Positions 1 to 9,900 of a stretch of DNA of 46,048 bases are shown one piece after another. The notes beneath the pieces are model-generated. The model was given only the letters and a program-made list of their open reading frames with translations. It ran no database searches and was not told the DNA's origin. The stretch's first letter is position 1, and each line of letters opens with the position of its first letter. Source of the stretch: Nitrospira sp. LK70 (GTDB lineage: Bacteria > Nitrospirota > Nitrospiria > Nitrospirales > Nitrospiraceae); contig PHGD01000034.1 of the NCBI GenBank assembly GCA_011090425.1, positions 1-46,048 of the forward strand. The letters are read 5' to 3'. A program made the position numbers and the translations under genes.

Positions 1-675
1 GCCTTTGGTCAGATTCCTGCCGATCACCCGGCCGTCGAACGGCGCCACGATCGGCACGAACGATCGAATCGAGTGGTCGCCGTCGAGTTGGCGAATCTGC
101 TTCTCCGACATCCCATACAGTTCCAACCGATCCCGAGCTTCTCGTTTTTCAGCGCGAATACTGAGCATTTCTCCCTTACGTCGTTGAGACTCAGCTAAGC
201 CGATGACCTTTTCCTCCAACAGCATCTTTGCCCGTTCATAGGATTGTTCGGCGACGTACAGCTTGGCAGCCGCCTTCAGATAAGCCGATTGTGCAATGCC
301 CAATTCACCGCTGTATAAGAGTGCGAGCAGGTCACCCCCCTTAACCTGTTGGCCTAGATCCGCATACACTTCAGTAACCCGTCCGCGTACCAGGGTCGTG
401 ACCTCCGCCAAGGCATGTTGGTTCGGCGCGATAGTGCCGGGGAAATCCCGATGGGTTCGAAATTCCTTGCGAACGACGGGGTGAGCTTCTATCCCGGCAC
501 TGAGTACCTGGTCGCTCGGCAATCGGACGATCCCCTCGGCCGGTGTCGGCACCGGAGGCTTCGGAGCCGCGTCCCCGGAAGCAGAAAAATCGCAACCGCT
601 GCCGGCGGTCATGAGACCGATGACAAGGCAGGCGCGAATGTGAATCAGCCTGATCGGCCGGCGATCCTTCCTCAC
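1..675 (-). CDS. RND efflux periplasmic adaptor subunit (CusB/CzcB-like), partial
   Basis: Membrane-fusion protein that would link an inner-membrane RND pump to the TolC-like channel encoded just upstream. I translated 225 codons from a GTG at 675; the rest lies beyond the window. The N-terminus is a lipoprotein-type leader (residues about 10-29, ending TAGSGCDF, an imperfect lipobox). A Pro-rich linker and a barrel-sandwich half (GRVTEVYADLGQQVKGGDLL) follow, then a long alpha-hairpin rich in Glu, Lys and Arg, and the returning half (IVAPFDGRVIGRNLTKG). That order and those motifs are typical of heavy-metal efflux adaptors. The GTG start overlaps the TGA stop of the channel gene by 4 bases (GTGA, 672-675), so translation is probably coupled. 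The substrate cannot be read from this fragment; metal export is inferred from family resemblance. Confidence 0.85.
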   Translation of the reverse strand, partial: MRKDRRPIRLIHIRACLVIGLMTAGSGCDFSASGDAAPKPPVPTPAEGIVRLPSDQVLSAGIEAHPVVRKEFRTHRDFPGTIAPNQHALAEVTTLVRGRVTEVYADLGQQVKGGDLLALLYSGELGIAQSAYLKAAAKLYVAEQSYERAKMLLEEKVIGLAESQRRKGEMLSIRAEKREARDRLELYGMSEKQIRQLDGDHSIRSFVPIVAPFDGRVIGRNLTKG

Positions 676-1928
676 AACAATCCTCCCACCGCCTGTTCAA
701 GCCGAGCCAACGAGACAGAGAGATCATGCCGCGCCAGCGCATAGTCCAGCAAGATCTGTCGCTGCACACGTTGCGCATCCAATACTTCGAGCAGGCTGGA
801 GGCCCCTTGCTGGAAGCTAAACTGCGCAATCCTCAGAGCCTCTTGAGCCTGTCTCAGCAGGCCTTTATCGAACACCTCAATCAACTCCCCCGTGGTCCGA
901 ACGTCCTGATAGTGCTGAGAGATGGCTCGTCCCAGATCGTTGCGCATCCGGAGCAACTCGGCTTCCTCACGACGTTTCGCACCTAGCGATGCAGCAATTT
1001 CTCCCTGACGTCGGTACCAAAGCGGCATTGGAATGGAGAGTCCCCCTTGAAACGCTTCCCGCCCGATTTCGCGGAAATAAGCCCCGTTGACGGTGAGAGT
1101 CGGCATCCGCGCTTGCCGTTCGAATTCAATCTTCCAATCCGATTGCTCTACGGACTTCAGCAAGCGCTGGATAGTCGGATGCTGCTCCATCATGCGAGCC
1201 ATTAACCTTTCAATCTGCAAATCTCGAGGAAGCATTCTGAATTCACCGTGGACCATATAGGTTGGCCCGAGCGCACCGCCGGTCAAGGTGTCCACGACCA
1301 CACGGCTGTTCCGAACGAAATTGTCCGCGCGCGCGAGATGCTGACGAGCCTTCAGTACTTCGACCTCGGCCTTGATGGATTCGAATTGAGGGGCTTCGCC
1401 TGATTTGACACGTGTGTTGACAATCCGTGTCACGTCTTCAACGATGTCCAGGTTCTGGCGCGCGAGATCGGCGCCTTGTTGTGCCAAGAGCAGATCATAG
1501 AAGGCCACCTTCACTTGCGAAACCAAATTCAACCGTGTTTCCAACATGCCGACGTTGGCGGTCACCACTCCGAGATCCGCAACTCGTTGCCGAGCGGCCC
1601 GCATGGCCGGCCATTCGACTGGTTGACCGACGTACAGGTTATATTCGGTGATTGACGGAATATTCTCCGGTGGTCCCACGATCGTATCTTTAAGATACCC
1701 GCGACCGCCGTGGCCGGACACAGTCGGGTTGGGGTACGCGCCTGCCGTTGCCTGGTGTCCCTTCTGCTGGTCGATGTTTCCCTCGGCGAGCGAAACCAAA
1801 GGATTTCTCGCCAAGGCTAGATTGACGATCATGTCGAGACTGTACAGTTGTTCCAGAGATTCCGCAGAAACCGTTGTCATGCTAAGGCTGATCATCATCC
1901 CACAAACCAGAGCCAGAATCCGTCTCAT
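672..1928 (-). CDS. TolC-family outer membrane efflux channel (CzcC/CusC-like)
   Basis: Outer-membrane channel component of a tripartite RND efflux system, 418 residues, a normal length for the family. Residues 1-22 form a Sec signal peptide (MRRILALVCGMMISLSMTTVSA). The mature part has two OEP repeats: one opens with the LALARNPLVSLAEGNIDQQK helix and a YPNPTVSG turn, the second near residue 225 with QHPTIQRLLKSVEQSDWKIE. The C-terminal helix ends LLEVLDAQRVQRQILLDYALARHDL, typical of CzcC-type channels. An AGGAG sequence lies 6-7 bases before the ATG, and a good sigma-70 promoter lies about 50 bases further up. It is first in an operon with the adaptor gene, which begins on its stop codon. 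The inner-membrane pump should lie beyond the left edge. Confidence 0.9.
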   Translation of the reverse strand: MRRILALVCGMMISLSMTTVSAESLEQLYSLDMIVNLALARNPLVSLAEGNIDQQKGHQATAGAYPNPTVSGHGGRGYLKDTIVGPPENIPSITEYNLYVGQPVEWPAMRAARQRVADLGVVTANVGMLETRLNLVSQVKVAFYDLLLAQQGADLARQNLDIVEDVTRIVNTRVKSGEAPQFESIKAEVEVLKARQHLARADNFVRNSRVVVDTLTGGALGPTYMVHGEFRMLPRDLQIERLMARMMEQHPTIQRLLKSVEQSDWKIEFERQARMPTLTVNGAYFREIGREAFQGGLSIPMPLWYRRQGEIAASLGAKRREEAELLRMRNDLGRAISQHYQDVRTTGELIEVFDKGLLRQAQEALRIAQFSFQQGASSLLEVLDAQRVQRQILLDYALARHDLSVSLARLEQAVGGLL

Positions 1929-1982
1929 CGTGCGCTCCTATTTTCAGTACAACAGAGCCGGCAAATCATACGCCGAGCGATC

Positions 1983-2011
1983 ATGATAGGCCGAATGTGG
2001 TCTATTTTCAA
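1983..2011 (-). promoter_or_regulatory. Predicted sigma-70 promoter for the efflux operon
   Basis: On the minus strand a -35 box TTGAAA (2011-2006) and a -10 box TATCAT (1988-1983) are separated by exactly 17 bases. Transcription would start near 1976, giving a leader of about 48 bases to the ATG at 1928. Found by eye; no metal-regulator operator was recognised. Confidence 0.5.
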
Positions 2012-2027
2012 ATGACTAGCCAGAGCA

Positions 2028-2879
2028 TTACAGCACCTTCGATCCGACCTGAGAATCAAGTCCGACCTGAGAATCGAGCCGCAATCCGCTGAAGTAGAAG
2101 GCCGAAATCGCCGCAGTCGCCGCGACGTTCAATGACTCCACCCCCTCAGCCATTGGAATAGAAAACCTGACGCGAGACGCCTTCACGATGTCCGGATCCA
2201 ATCCCGCGCCTTCGTTTCCAACAGCAATCACGAGGCGACTAGGTATCGTCTGAATATTCCTGATCGAGACTCTATCAGCCGAAGCCAGGACCGCCGAATA
2301 GATTTCACATCTATACGAGAAGAATGCCCGAAAGTCCCAAGTATGAAAGACCGGAAGGCTCAAGATCGTGCCGGCCGTAGCACGGACAACCTTGGGGCTG
2401 AAAGGGTCGGCAGAGTCGTCACTCAACCATACTCCGGACAGATTCAGCGCCGCGGCTGTTCGGATGATCGCTCCCACATTCGCTGGATCTTGGAGCCTCT
2501 CCCCGTAGATTCCAAATACTCTCGATTGCTTGAACACCTGCTCCTCGTCCCATCGAGGCTGACGGACGACCGCGAGTACCCCTTGCGGCGCTTCGACATC
2601 GGTCAGCTTTTCAAAGCCGGCGTCCGGGCAAACGAACTGGCGCACAGACAGTTTGACGCGCACCTTGCGATCCGCCTCGGCCTCGTCACAGAGAAACCGC
2701 GACGATACGATCAGGGTGAGGATGGACTGTGGATGTCGACGCATCAGATCAAGACAGGACTTGGTCCCTTCAAGGACAAAGGCTCCTTCTCTCGATCTGG
2801 TTTTCTTATCGCGAAACAGTTGCCGGATCAGGGAGGCCTGCGCACGGGTGAGAGCCGGAAGCTTCGACGCGGCACTCAC
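2028..2879 (-). CDS. TrmH/SpoU-family RNA 2'-O-ribose methyltransferase
   Basis: SAM-dependent methyltransferase of the SPOUT class that methylates a ribose 2'-OH in rRNA or tRNA; the target base cannot be told from sequence. 283 residues. The N-terminal substrate-binding domain (about residues 10-110) is followed by the knotted catalytic domain with all three motifs: NVGAIIRTAAALNLSGVWL, LVIAVGNEGAGLDPDIV and FSIPMAEGVESLNVAATAA. The start is a GTG: the frame upstream meets two TAG codons with no ATG between. The last residues contain a tandem duplication (LDSQVGLDSQVG), described separately. It lies 55 bases after the stop of the small coiled-coil gene and may be co-transcribed with it. Confidence 0.9.
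   Translation of the reverse strand: MSAASKLPALTRAQASLIRQLFRDKKTRSREGAFVLEGTKSCLDLMRRHPQSILTLIVSSRFLCDEAEADRKVRVKLSVRQFVCPDAGFEKLTDVEAPQGVLAVVRQPRWDEEQVFKQSRVFGIYGERLQDPANVGAIIRTAAALNLSGVWLSDDSADPFSPKVVRATAGTILSLPVFHTWDFRAFFSYRCEIYSAVLASADRVSIRNIQTIPSRLVIAVGNEGAGLDPDIVKASRVRFSIPMAEGVESLNVAATAAISAFYFSGLRLDSQVGLDSQVGSKVL
2043..2078. repeat. 18-bp tandem duplication inside the methyltransferase 3' end
   Basis: Two adjacent 18-base units (2043-2060 and 2061-2078) differ at one position. They encode the doubled LDSQVG tail of the TrmH-family protein. The unit length is a multiple of three, so the frame is kept. Confidence 0.85.
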
Positions 2880-2934
2880 TATACGCCCGTCATCACACGG
2901 AAGAACCTACTACTAAGACAGCTGCGGCCGTCGA

Positions 2935-3276
2935 TCACCGACGCCTTCGTTCGGAGGCTGCTTCCGCCGCACGGATACGCTGTGCCCTCGCCTTGGCTCG
3001 CTTCAGTGCAGTCAGCTTTCCCCGAGTCCGAGTTTGCTCAAACTGCAACTGTTCAAGCTGAGACTTCAAGTGGGCTTTTTCCTGCTTATGCAGGCTTGCG
3101 CATTCCGCCTTGGACAGCTGTGTCCAATCTCCGCTGTTCCTGGCGCGCTTGATTCGTTCCTCCAAGGATTCCCGAAGCTGCCTGGCCCTCATCGTCATGA
3201 GAGATTTAAGTGCCTCTTGACGACGCTGGACCTCTTCTTCTTCAGCCATGATCCCCCGAATATCGGTTCCTAACAT
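2935..3276 (-). CDS. Small basic coiled-coil protein, function unknown
   Basis: A 113-residue protein that is almost entirely charged helix: an acidic N-terminus (MAEEEEVQRRQEAL), a long Lys/Arg/Glu/Gln coiled coil, and a strongly basic C-terminus (AKARAQRIRAAEAASERRRR). I do not recognise a family; the composition suggests RNA or DNA contact or ribosome association, which is inference only. The start is supported by AGGAGG 9 bases before the ATG and by a promoter with a perfect TATAAT box upstream. An internal Met at codon 10 is an alternative start. It is probably first in a two-gene unit with the methyltransferase. Confidence 0.65.
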   Translation of the reverse strand: MLGTDIRGIMAEEEEVQRRQEALKSLMTMRARQLRESLEERIKRARNSGDWTQLSKAECASLHKQEKAHLKSQLEQLQFEQTRTRGKLTALKRAKARAQRIRAAEAASERRRR

Positions 3277-3316
3277 AGGCCGCCACCTCCTTCAACCAGA
3301 TAAAACTTGCGGCAGC

Positions 3317-3345
3317 ATTATACCGATTTCATGCCCGATCTTGAA
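3317..3345 (-). promoter_or_regulatory. Predicted sigma-70 promoter for the coiled-coil/TrmH unit
   Basis: Minus-strand -35 TTCAAG (3345-3340) and -10 TATAAT (3322-3317) with a 17-base spacer. It faces away from the promoter of the XRE gene; the two share a 60-base AT-rich interval. Confidence 0.55.
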
Positions 3346-3402
3346 GTAGTGCATAAGATATTCATATTACTGAACAAATCACATTTTTCTCGCGCAGTGT
3401 TA

Positions 3403-3431
3403 TTGAAGCTCATCCATCGATTGTGTATTAT
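3403..3431 (+). promoter_or_regulatory. Predicted promoter of the XRE regulator, leaderless geometry
   Basis: -35 TTGAAG (3403-3408) and -10 TATTAT (3426-3431), spacer 17. The expected start of transcription, 6-7 bases after the -10 box, falls on or next to the ATG at 3438. Confidence 0.5.
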
Positions 3432-3437
3432 GGCCCC

Positions 3438-3899
3438 ATGTCGATAGGGCAATTCATACAGGGCTGGAGAGTCTCAAGAAACCAATCCATCCAATCGCTA
3501 TCAGACGCGGCAGGTATTTCCCACATCTTCCTTGAGCAGATCGAGGCGGATCAGGCGGACCCCACGACCGGTACGATTGAAGCGCTTGCTTCCGTCCTTC
3601 GCATTCCTCCCTCATGGTTGTTCGACAGTCCACGCTCCTTCGAATGTCTGTTCGCGGAGTCAGATGGAATGGAAGAGCCGCAGGCTTCTCAGATAGATCC
3701 GGTTACAGAACGGATCTTGGCGGGGTCCCGCACTGATCGATCGCTCTATGTCCTTTTGACGACACTCATGCAAGCCGGTGACCCAAGATTCTTGCGGGCC
3801 GCTGAGATGAGTCTCCGCAGTTTGGTGAAACAATCTCGGGAAACGCCCGTGCCATGGCAACAACGCCCTTCTGGACACTTCGAGCCCCCCAGTGATTAG
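3438..3899 (+). CDS. XRE-family helix-turn-helix transcriptional regulator
   Basis: 153-residue DNA-binding protein. Residues about 3-60 form a Cro/CI-type HTH: IGQFIQGWRVSRNQSIQSLS, then AAGISHIFLEQIEA as turn and recognition helix, ending IEALASVLRIPPSWLF. The remaining 90 residues are unrecognised helical sequence that may be a dimerisation or ligand domain. I chose the ATG at 3438; a GTG at 3423 in the same frame lies inside the putative -10 region and is less likely. No Shine-Dalgarno sequence precedes either start, consistent with leaderless translation. It converges on the giant RTX gene with 41 bases between stops. Its targets are unknown; the divergent coiled-coil/TrmH unit is the obvious candidate. 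Confidence 0.8.
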   Translation: MSIGQFIQGWRVSRNQSIQSLSDAAGISHIFLEQIEADQADPTTGTIEALASVLRIPPSWLFDSPRSFECLFAESDGMEEPQASQIDPVTERILAGSRTDRSLYVLLTTLMQAGDPRFLRAAEMSLRSLVKQSRETPVPWQQRPSGHFEPPSD

Positions 3900-3940
3900 A
3901 TCGGTCGTCTGAATCCCTCTGAGCCAATCCTACTCCTCAT

Positions 3941-6900
3941 TTATTGCCAGCTGGCAGCGAGTACGGCCTGCACATCTTGCGGCTGCAGATCGATGGCCTG
4001 ATCCCAGGTGAAGCCGGTCTGCTGTGTAAAACCCGCCATCGCTTGGATGAGCTGATCCACTTGTGTACTGAGCAGAATCTCTCCGTTGCCTGCTTGAATC
4101 GTTTCCGTACGATTCGCTGTGCTCGTATACCAATTCTGGATCGTGGCCGTATCCGTCGATCCATGGATGGCTAATCGCAGGTCATTGGCCTGGCGACTAA
4201 TCACGAGATCAAGCGGATCGATCCCCTGGTCATAGAGTAGCTTGTCAGTCGCGCCGCTCTTGTCTTGTAAGAGATCTTGTCCGTCCCCTCTGCTCAGGAG
4301 ATAGGTATCGTTGCCGCTGCCGCCGTTGAGCCTGTCGTTGCCCGCAGTGCCTCGAAGCGTATCGTCACCACCTGCTCCAGTCAAAACATTGCCGGAGCTG
4401 TTTCCCATGAGCACATTATTGAGTCCATTTCCCGTCCCGTTGATGGCATCAGCCCCGGTCAACGTCAGGTTCTCCACGTTGGCACCGATGGTATGAGTCG
4501 TGCTGGTCTGAACTGTGTCCGTTCCCTCACCCGTAGCTTCTATCACGATGTCTCCCGAACCAATGATGTAAGTATCGTCGCCGTCTCCTCCTGTCAGGGT
4601 ATTGCGCCCCAGGCTAAGCAGACCATTCAGTACATTGGCACGCTCGTTGCCGGTTCCGTTGATCGCACTGAAGCCCACCAGAGTCAGATTCTCCACTTCG
4701 GCGGCAAGGTTGTGGGTGAGGCCACTGACCACCGTGTCCGTGCCGCTGTCCGCCTCTTCAATGACCGTATCATCGACGCCGATCACATAGGTGTCATTAC
4801 CTGACAACCCAGTCAGCACGTTGGCGCCGCTATTGCCCGTGAGCCTGTTGTCGAGATCGTTTCCGATCCCGTTGATCGCCGCCGAGCCAGTCAAGACCAG
4901 GTGTTCCACATTCAATCCGAGGCTGTACGTAACGGAACTGGCGACTATGTCGAAGCCTTCGTTGGTCGCTTCGGTCACGACATCACCGACCTGATCCACC
5001 ACGTACAGATCGCTCCCTGCACCACCGACCATGGCATCGGCTCCGGCCTTGCCGTCCAGCAGATTAGCCTCATTGTTTCCAGACAACTGATTACTTAGGG
5101 CATTCCCGATTCCCGTGCTTGGTCCCGTCCCTGTTAGTGTCAGGTTTTCGACATTCGGACCCACGGTATAGATAAGGAGCGAGGTCTGCACCGTATCAAT
5201 TCCCTCGTCGGCCAGTTCGGTCACGACATCACCCGCGACGTCCACGATGTAGGTATCGTTGCCGGTCCCTCCGCGCATCGTGTCTGTGCCGGATCCGCCG
5301 TCGAGAAGATCGTGGCCCTGTCCACCGGTTAGGCTATCGTCGCCGGCTAGAGCCGTGATCCGATCAACCACATTCGTGCCGGTGATAGAGTCATTGCCGT
5401 CGGTCCCTATCAGATCAAACCCGCGTTGGACAAGCTGGTCATAGGAGAGGACGGTGCCACCGGCAAACCTGAAGGTTTCGATCGTGCGCGGCCCTAACAC
5501 ATTGTTCGGGTCAAAATTAGACAAATGAACAGCGTCGCCGCTGGTCCCGATACGCATCAACAGCGAACCCAAATCCAGACTGAGATCAGCGGGATCAATC
5601 CCCACACCAAATTCAAGTGTATTCGTGCCGCCCGGTAGGCCCGTATCGTTAATCGTATCGACTCCGTCACCAGGATTATAGACATAGGTGTCGTCGCCTG
5701 GACCGCCCATAAGCGCATCATCCCCGGTTCCACCGGCAATGGTGTCGTTGCCGGCACCGGCGTCTACGAGATCATCGCCGCCGAGCGCATCGATGACATC
5801 ATCCTCGGCGCCGGTCGTGATCGTATCGTTCCCTTCGGTGATGGTCGGCCCGAAGAAACCGTTGATACTTGCCGTGCTGCCATCCGCAAAGGCCAAGGTC
5901 TCCACCACCAGCGAACCGTTCTCACCTGTGAGATCGAAATTGTTCAGTACCAATCGATCTGTCCCGGTCGTGCCCACTTGAATGGCGAGCGTTTGGGCGA
6001 CTTCATCATGCGTCACGGTGAGATCATTGTGGCTGATCCCTACGCCGAATCGGATAAGGTTTCCCTCGCCGACCGTCGCAACATCCTCGATCGTATCGAT
6101 GCCGTCACCGAGATTGAAGAGATAAGTATCGTGGCCGGCGCCGCCCTGGAGACGGTCGTTGCCGAGTCGGCCGACGAGCGTATCGTGACCGGCGAGGCCG
6201 GATAGGACATTGCCATCCTCCGAGCCGATCAAGACGTTGTCCAGCTCGTTGCCTGTTCCATTGAGCGGTGGCGGAGAGATGAGGTTATCCTGATCGTCGA
6301 AGCTGGCCGGTGGTGAGACGAGTTCCAAATTTTCAAGATGCTCCCCCAATATATAGGAACCCGTGCTCTTCACCGTGTCGGTTCCTTCATTCTCCAGCTC
6401 CGCCGCCGTTTGCTCTTGGCTATGGACGATGTAGGTATCGTTGCCGAGCCCTCCGATTAAAAGATCGTCGGTTTCACGTGGGACTGCGTCTCGTCTATCC
6501 AGCCCCCCGCCTAGAAATGGTATCCCCCCAACAAACGAGAGGTTTCCAGCATCCTCCATCAGAATGTCATCACCCTCTCCACCGATCAGAATATCGCTGC
6601 CGGTTCCTTCGATGTAGGGTGGCCCTTCCAGCTCACGAAAGATCCCTCCAACCAACACATCGTCTCCGGCACCGCCGTCAAGGATATTGTCACGTGTATT
6701 GCCCACGATGAGATTATCAAGTTCATTTCCGGCCCCATGGTCGGCGGCGAAGTCGGCGAGGACAAGATTCTCGACGTTGTCGGGCAAGGTGTAGTCCTGC
6801 GCACTCTGAACAGTATCAATCCCACCGCCCGGCGCCTCGATCACCTCATAATTCCCCGGGATGCCCGAGCTTCCCAACAGATAGGTATCATCTCCATCCA

Positions 6901-9900
6901 ACCCGGCTAGGGAGGCTGGGAAAGATGTTTCAAGCACATCGTCGGATGAAGTAGCTGTAGAGATACCGACGTTCGAAGATGACCAAGCCAAATTCCACTC
7001 AGTACCATCGGCGAATCGCACGATTGCTTGTGTGGTTTCCGGCCCCACTCCAAACCAATCCGTTGAGAGCTGTACTGTCAGTCTATCTCCACTGTCAGGA
7101 ATAAGAATGTCCGCCACGGAAGGAGCGCGCCATGTCATTACAACATCGGCAGGAATAATCTCCGCGGCCATCTCGATGAGATCGATGTCGTTCCTGTTAT
7201 TGTCGAGCGTCACGTGATCATCGCCGGATCCTCGACCGAAGAGAACCCGATCGACACCTGTCCCGAGAATCAGCGTATCGTCCCCTGCCCCTCCATCGAA
7301 AAGATTATTTCCCCTGAAGTCGAAGAGGCTGTCGTCACCGACCCCTCCTATCAGCCGGTCGTCGCCAACAACCTGTTGTCCAGACTGCGGTTGGAACGTA
7401 AGATCTCCGTAGAGGGAGTCCTTGCCACGCCCTCCCATTAGCACATCGTTCCCGGACGATCCGATCAACAGATCATGGCCGTCGCTTCCCAGAATGGTTT
7501 CGCTTTCGGATGAGCCTGTGACCACGTTGCCAATCAACGCTCGCGCGCTCAGCTCAGCACTGTTCCACAGCGTGCCATCGGCAAATCGCACCTGCTTCTG
7601 ATCATATCCGCCCGAATCGAAAAACGACAGCAGGGTCAGCTCGTCTTCTGTCCCGCTGATGACCAGTTCGAGGTTGAATCCATTGCGATAGACCTCGACA
7701 TCTTCAGCAGCCACCGTCGAATCGAACTGAATTGTATCGATTTCACCGGCTAGTTCTGAATCGAACACCGTATCGCGACCAGAGCCCAGGCCGAAGAGAT
7801 ACGTATCGGCCCCACCGAATCCAAGCAGCGCATCATCCCCCGCCCCTCCGTCGAGCACGTTTGATGCCTCGTTGCCTCTTAATTCATTATTCAGCTCGTT
7901 GCCGGTTCCGTTAACAGGAGTGATGCCGATTAACGTGAGATTCTCGACATCAGCGCTGAGACTGTAACTTACAATGCTCTGCACCGTGTCTACACCTTCA
8001 CTTGCTTCCTCGATGGCCATGTCGCCGACATGGTCCACGACATAGGTGTCATTGCCGTCGCCACCAATCAACCTATCCGCACCGAGTCCGCCATCCAGCA
8101 CGTTGTTTGTTCGACCGCCGATCAACGTATTCGCTAAATTGTTCCCATATCCCGTCACGGACTGTTCCACGGACTGTTCGAATGAACCGTATGGGATGAG
8201 TGAAAAGCTCGCGAAATCCGGCACGCGAGGATCGAGAAGGGTGAGATTTTCGATGTTCACCGGCAGACGATAGTCGTGGCCGGCGATCACTGTATCGATG
8301 CCGCCTGTGACGGTTTCAATAAGGATATCGTCATCGCCGTTCGGTCCGATGACATAGGTGTCGTTGCCGTCACCGCCCGCCAGCACACTGATTGACCCAT
8401 CGGCCTTCAGCACGTTGGCCAGTTCATTTCCTACTCCGATCAATGAAGCACTACCGGTCAGCGTCAGGTTCTCAACATTGGTCCCAAGCGTTGAGCTTGC
8501 ACCAGTCTGCACCCCGTCGATACCTTCTCCGGCTGACTCAACCACCGTATCGTCCGCGCCGATCACATAGGAATCGTTCCCCGATCCCCCTGTCAGGACG
8601 TTGGCGCCGCTATTGCCGGTCAGCACATTGTCAAGTGCATTGCCGGTGCCATGAATAGCCGCGCTCCCCGTCAACGTAAGATTCTCGACATCGGTTTCCA
8701 GGGTGCGAGTCACACTACTCCGCACCGTATCAATTCCTTCATTCGCCGACTCTGTGACCACATCCCCCTGATCATCCACAATGTACGTATCGTCACCCGA
8801 GTTGCCGGCAAGCTGATCGACTCCAGCCCCTCCATCGAGTAAATCGCTACCAGCCAACCCGGTCAGTTGATCGTCCCCGGCTAGGCCGACCAAACGATCG
8901 TGACCATTGGTGCCGACGAGAAAATCTGGTCCCGCTGTTCCGCTAATGACCGGCCGCGTGAGATTCTCAATAAGGGCCTGGTCCCAAACCGTTCCATCGG
9001 AAAACTGCACCAGCTCGGTCTGGAGCGGAGGAGCGAGGAAGTAGAGGGACACAATCAGCCGGTCGGCACCCCCGTTGAGACTGAGTACAAGGTCATTGTC
9101 GTTCCGGGCAACGACAACATCTGAGGGAGCCACTCCTGGTGCCATGCGAATCACATCCGAGCTGCCCTGAAATTCTACAATCGTGTCTTGCCCGGCCCCT
9201 GGGCCAAAGAGATACGTGTCGTTGCCCCGCCCGCCGAACAACCGATCAGCCCCCAACCCGCCATCGAGTCTGTCGTCTCCCAGTCCGCTCCTAAGCACAT
9301 CGGCACCGTCACCGGTAACAATCCGATCCATCACGTTCGTTCCGGTGATTTGGTCATCGCCGTCAGTTCCGGTCAGATCGAACCCACCGGCAAGCAGCTG
9401 CTCATACCTCAGCGTGCTGGCGTCGGCGAATCGAAACGACTCCACAGTGCGAGGGCCGAACACATGGTTGCGATCAAAACTATCGAGCTGTATCGCATCG
9501 CCATTTGTCCCCATGCGAATCAGCAAATCGCTCTGATCGGGATCTGATTGATCGAGAGTGAGATCGAGGCGGAGATCGGCGTATGTGATTCCGGCACCGA
9601 ACACGATCTCATTCCCCGCGTCGGCCGACGCCATATCCATAATCGTATCGATCCCGTCGCCGACATTGAAGAAGTAGGAATCATGTCCTTCAGCACCCTC
9701 CAGTCGATCATTGCCCAACCCACCGCGGAAGCGATCGGCCAGATCGGTGCCTGATAAAAAGTCGTCGAACTCGGTACCATCGATATTGAACCCTTGTGCC
9801 ACCAGATCAGCAAAGGAGAGCACCGTACCATCTGCGAATTGGAACCGCTCGATCGTCTGGGAGTCAAACACATCGAAGGGAGAGCCTGATTGAATGCCAT

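Noticed and set aside
1-1928. Possibility that the adaptor and TolC genes form the type I exporter for the RTX protein
   Set aside because: The adaptor has a lipoprotein-type leader and CusB/CzcB-like motifs, the channel is CzcC-like, and the pair has its own promoter 2 kb from the RTX gene; this is an RND efflux set.
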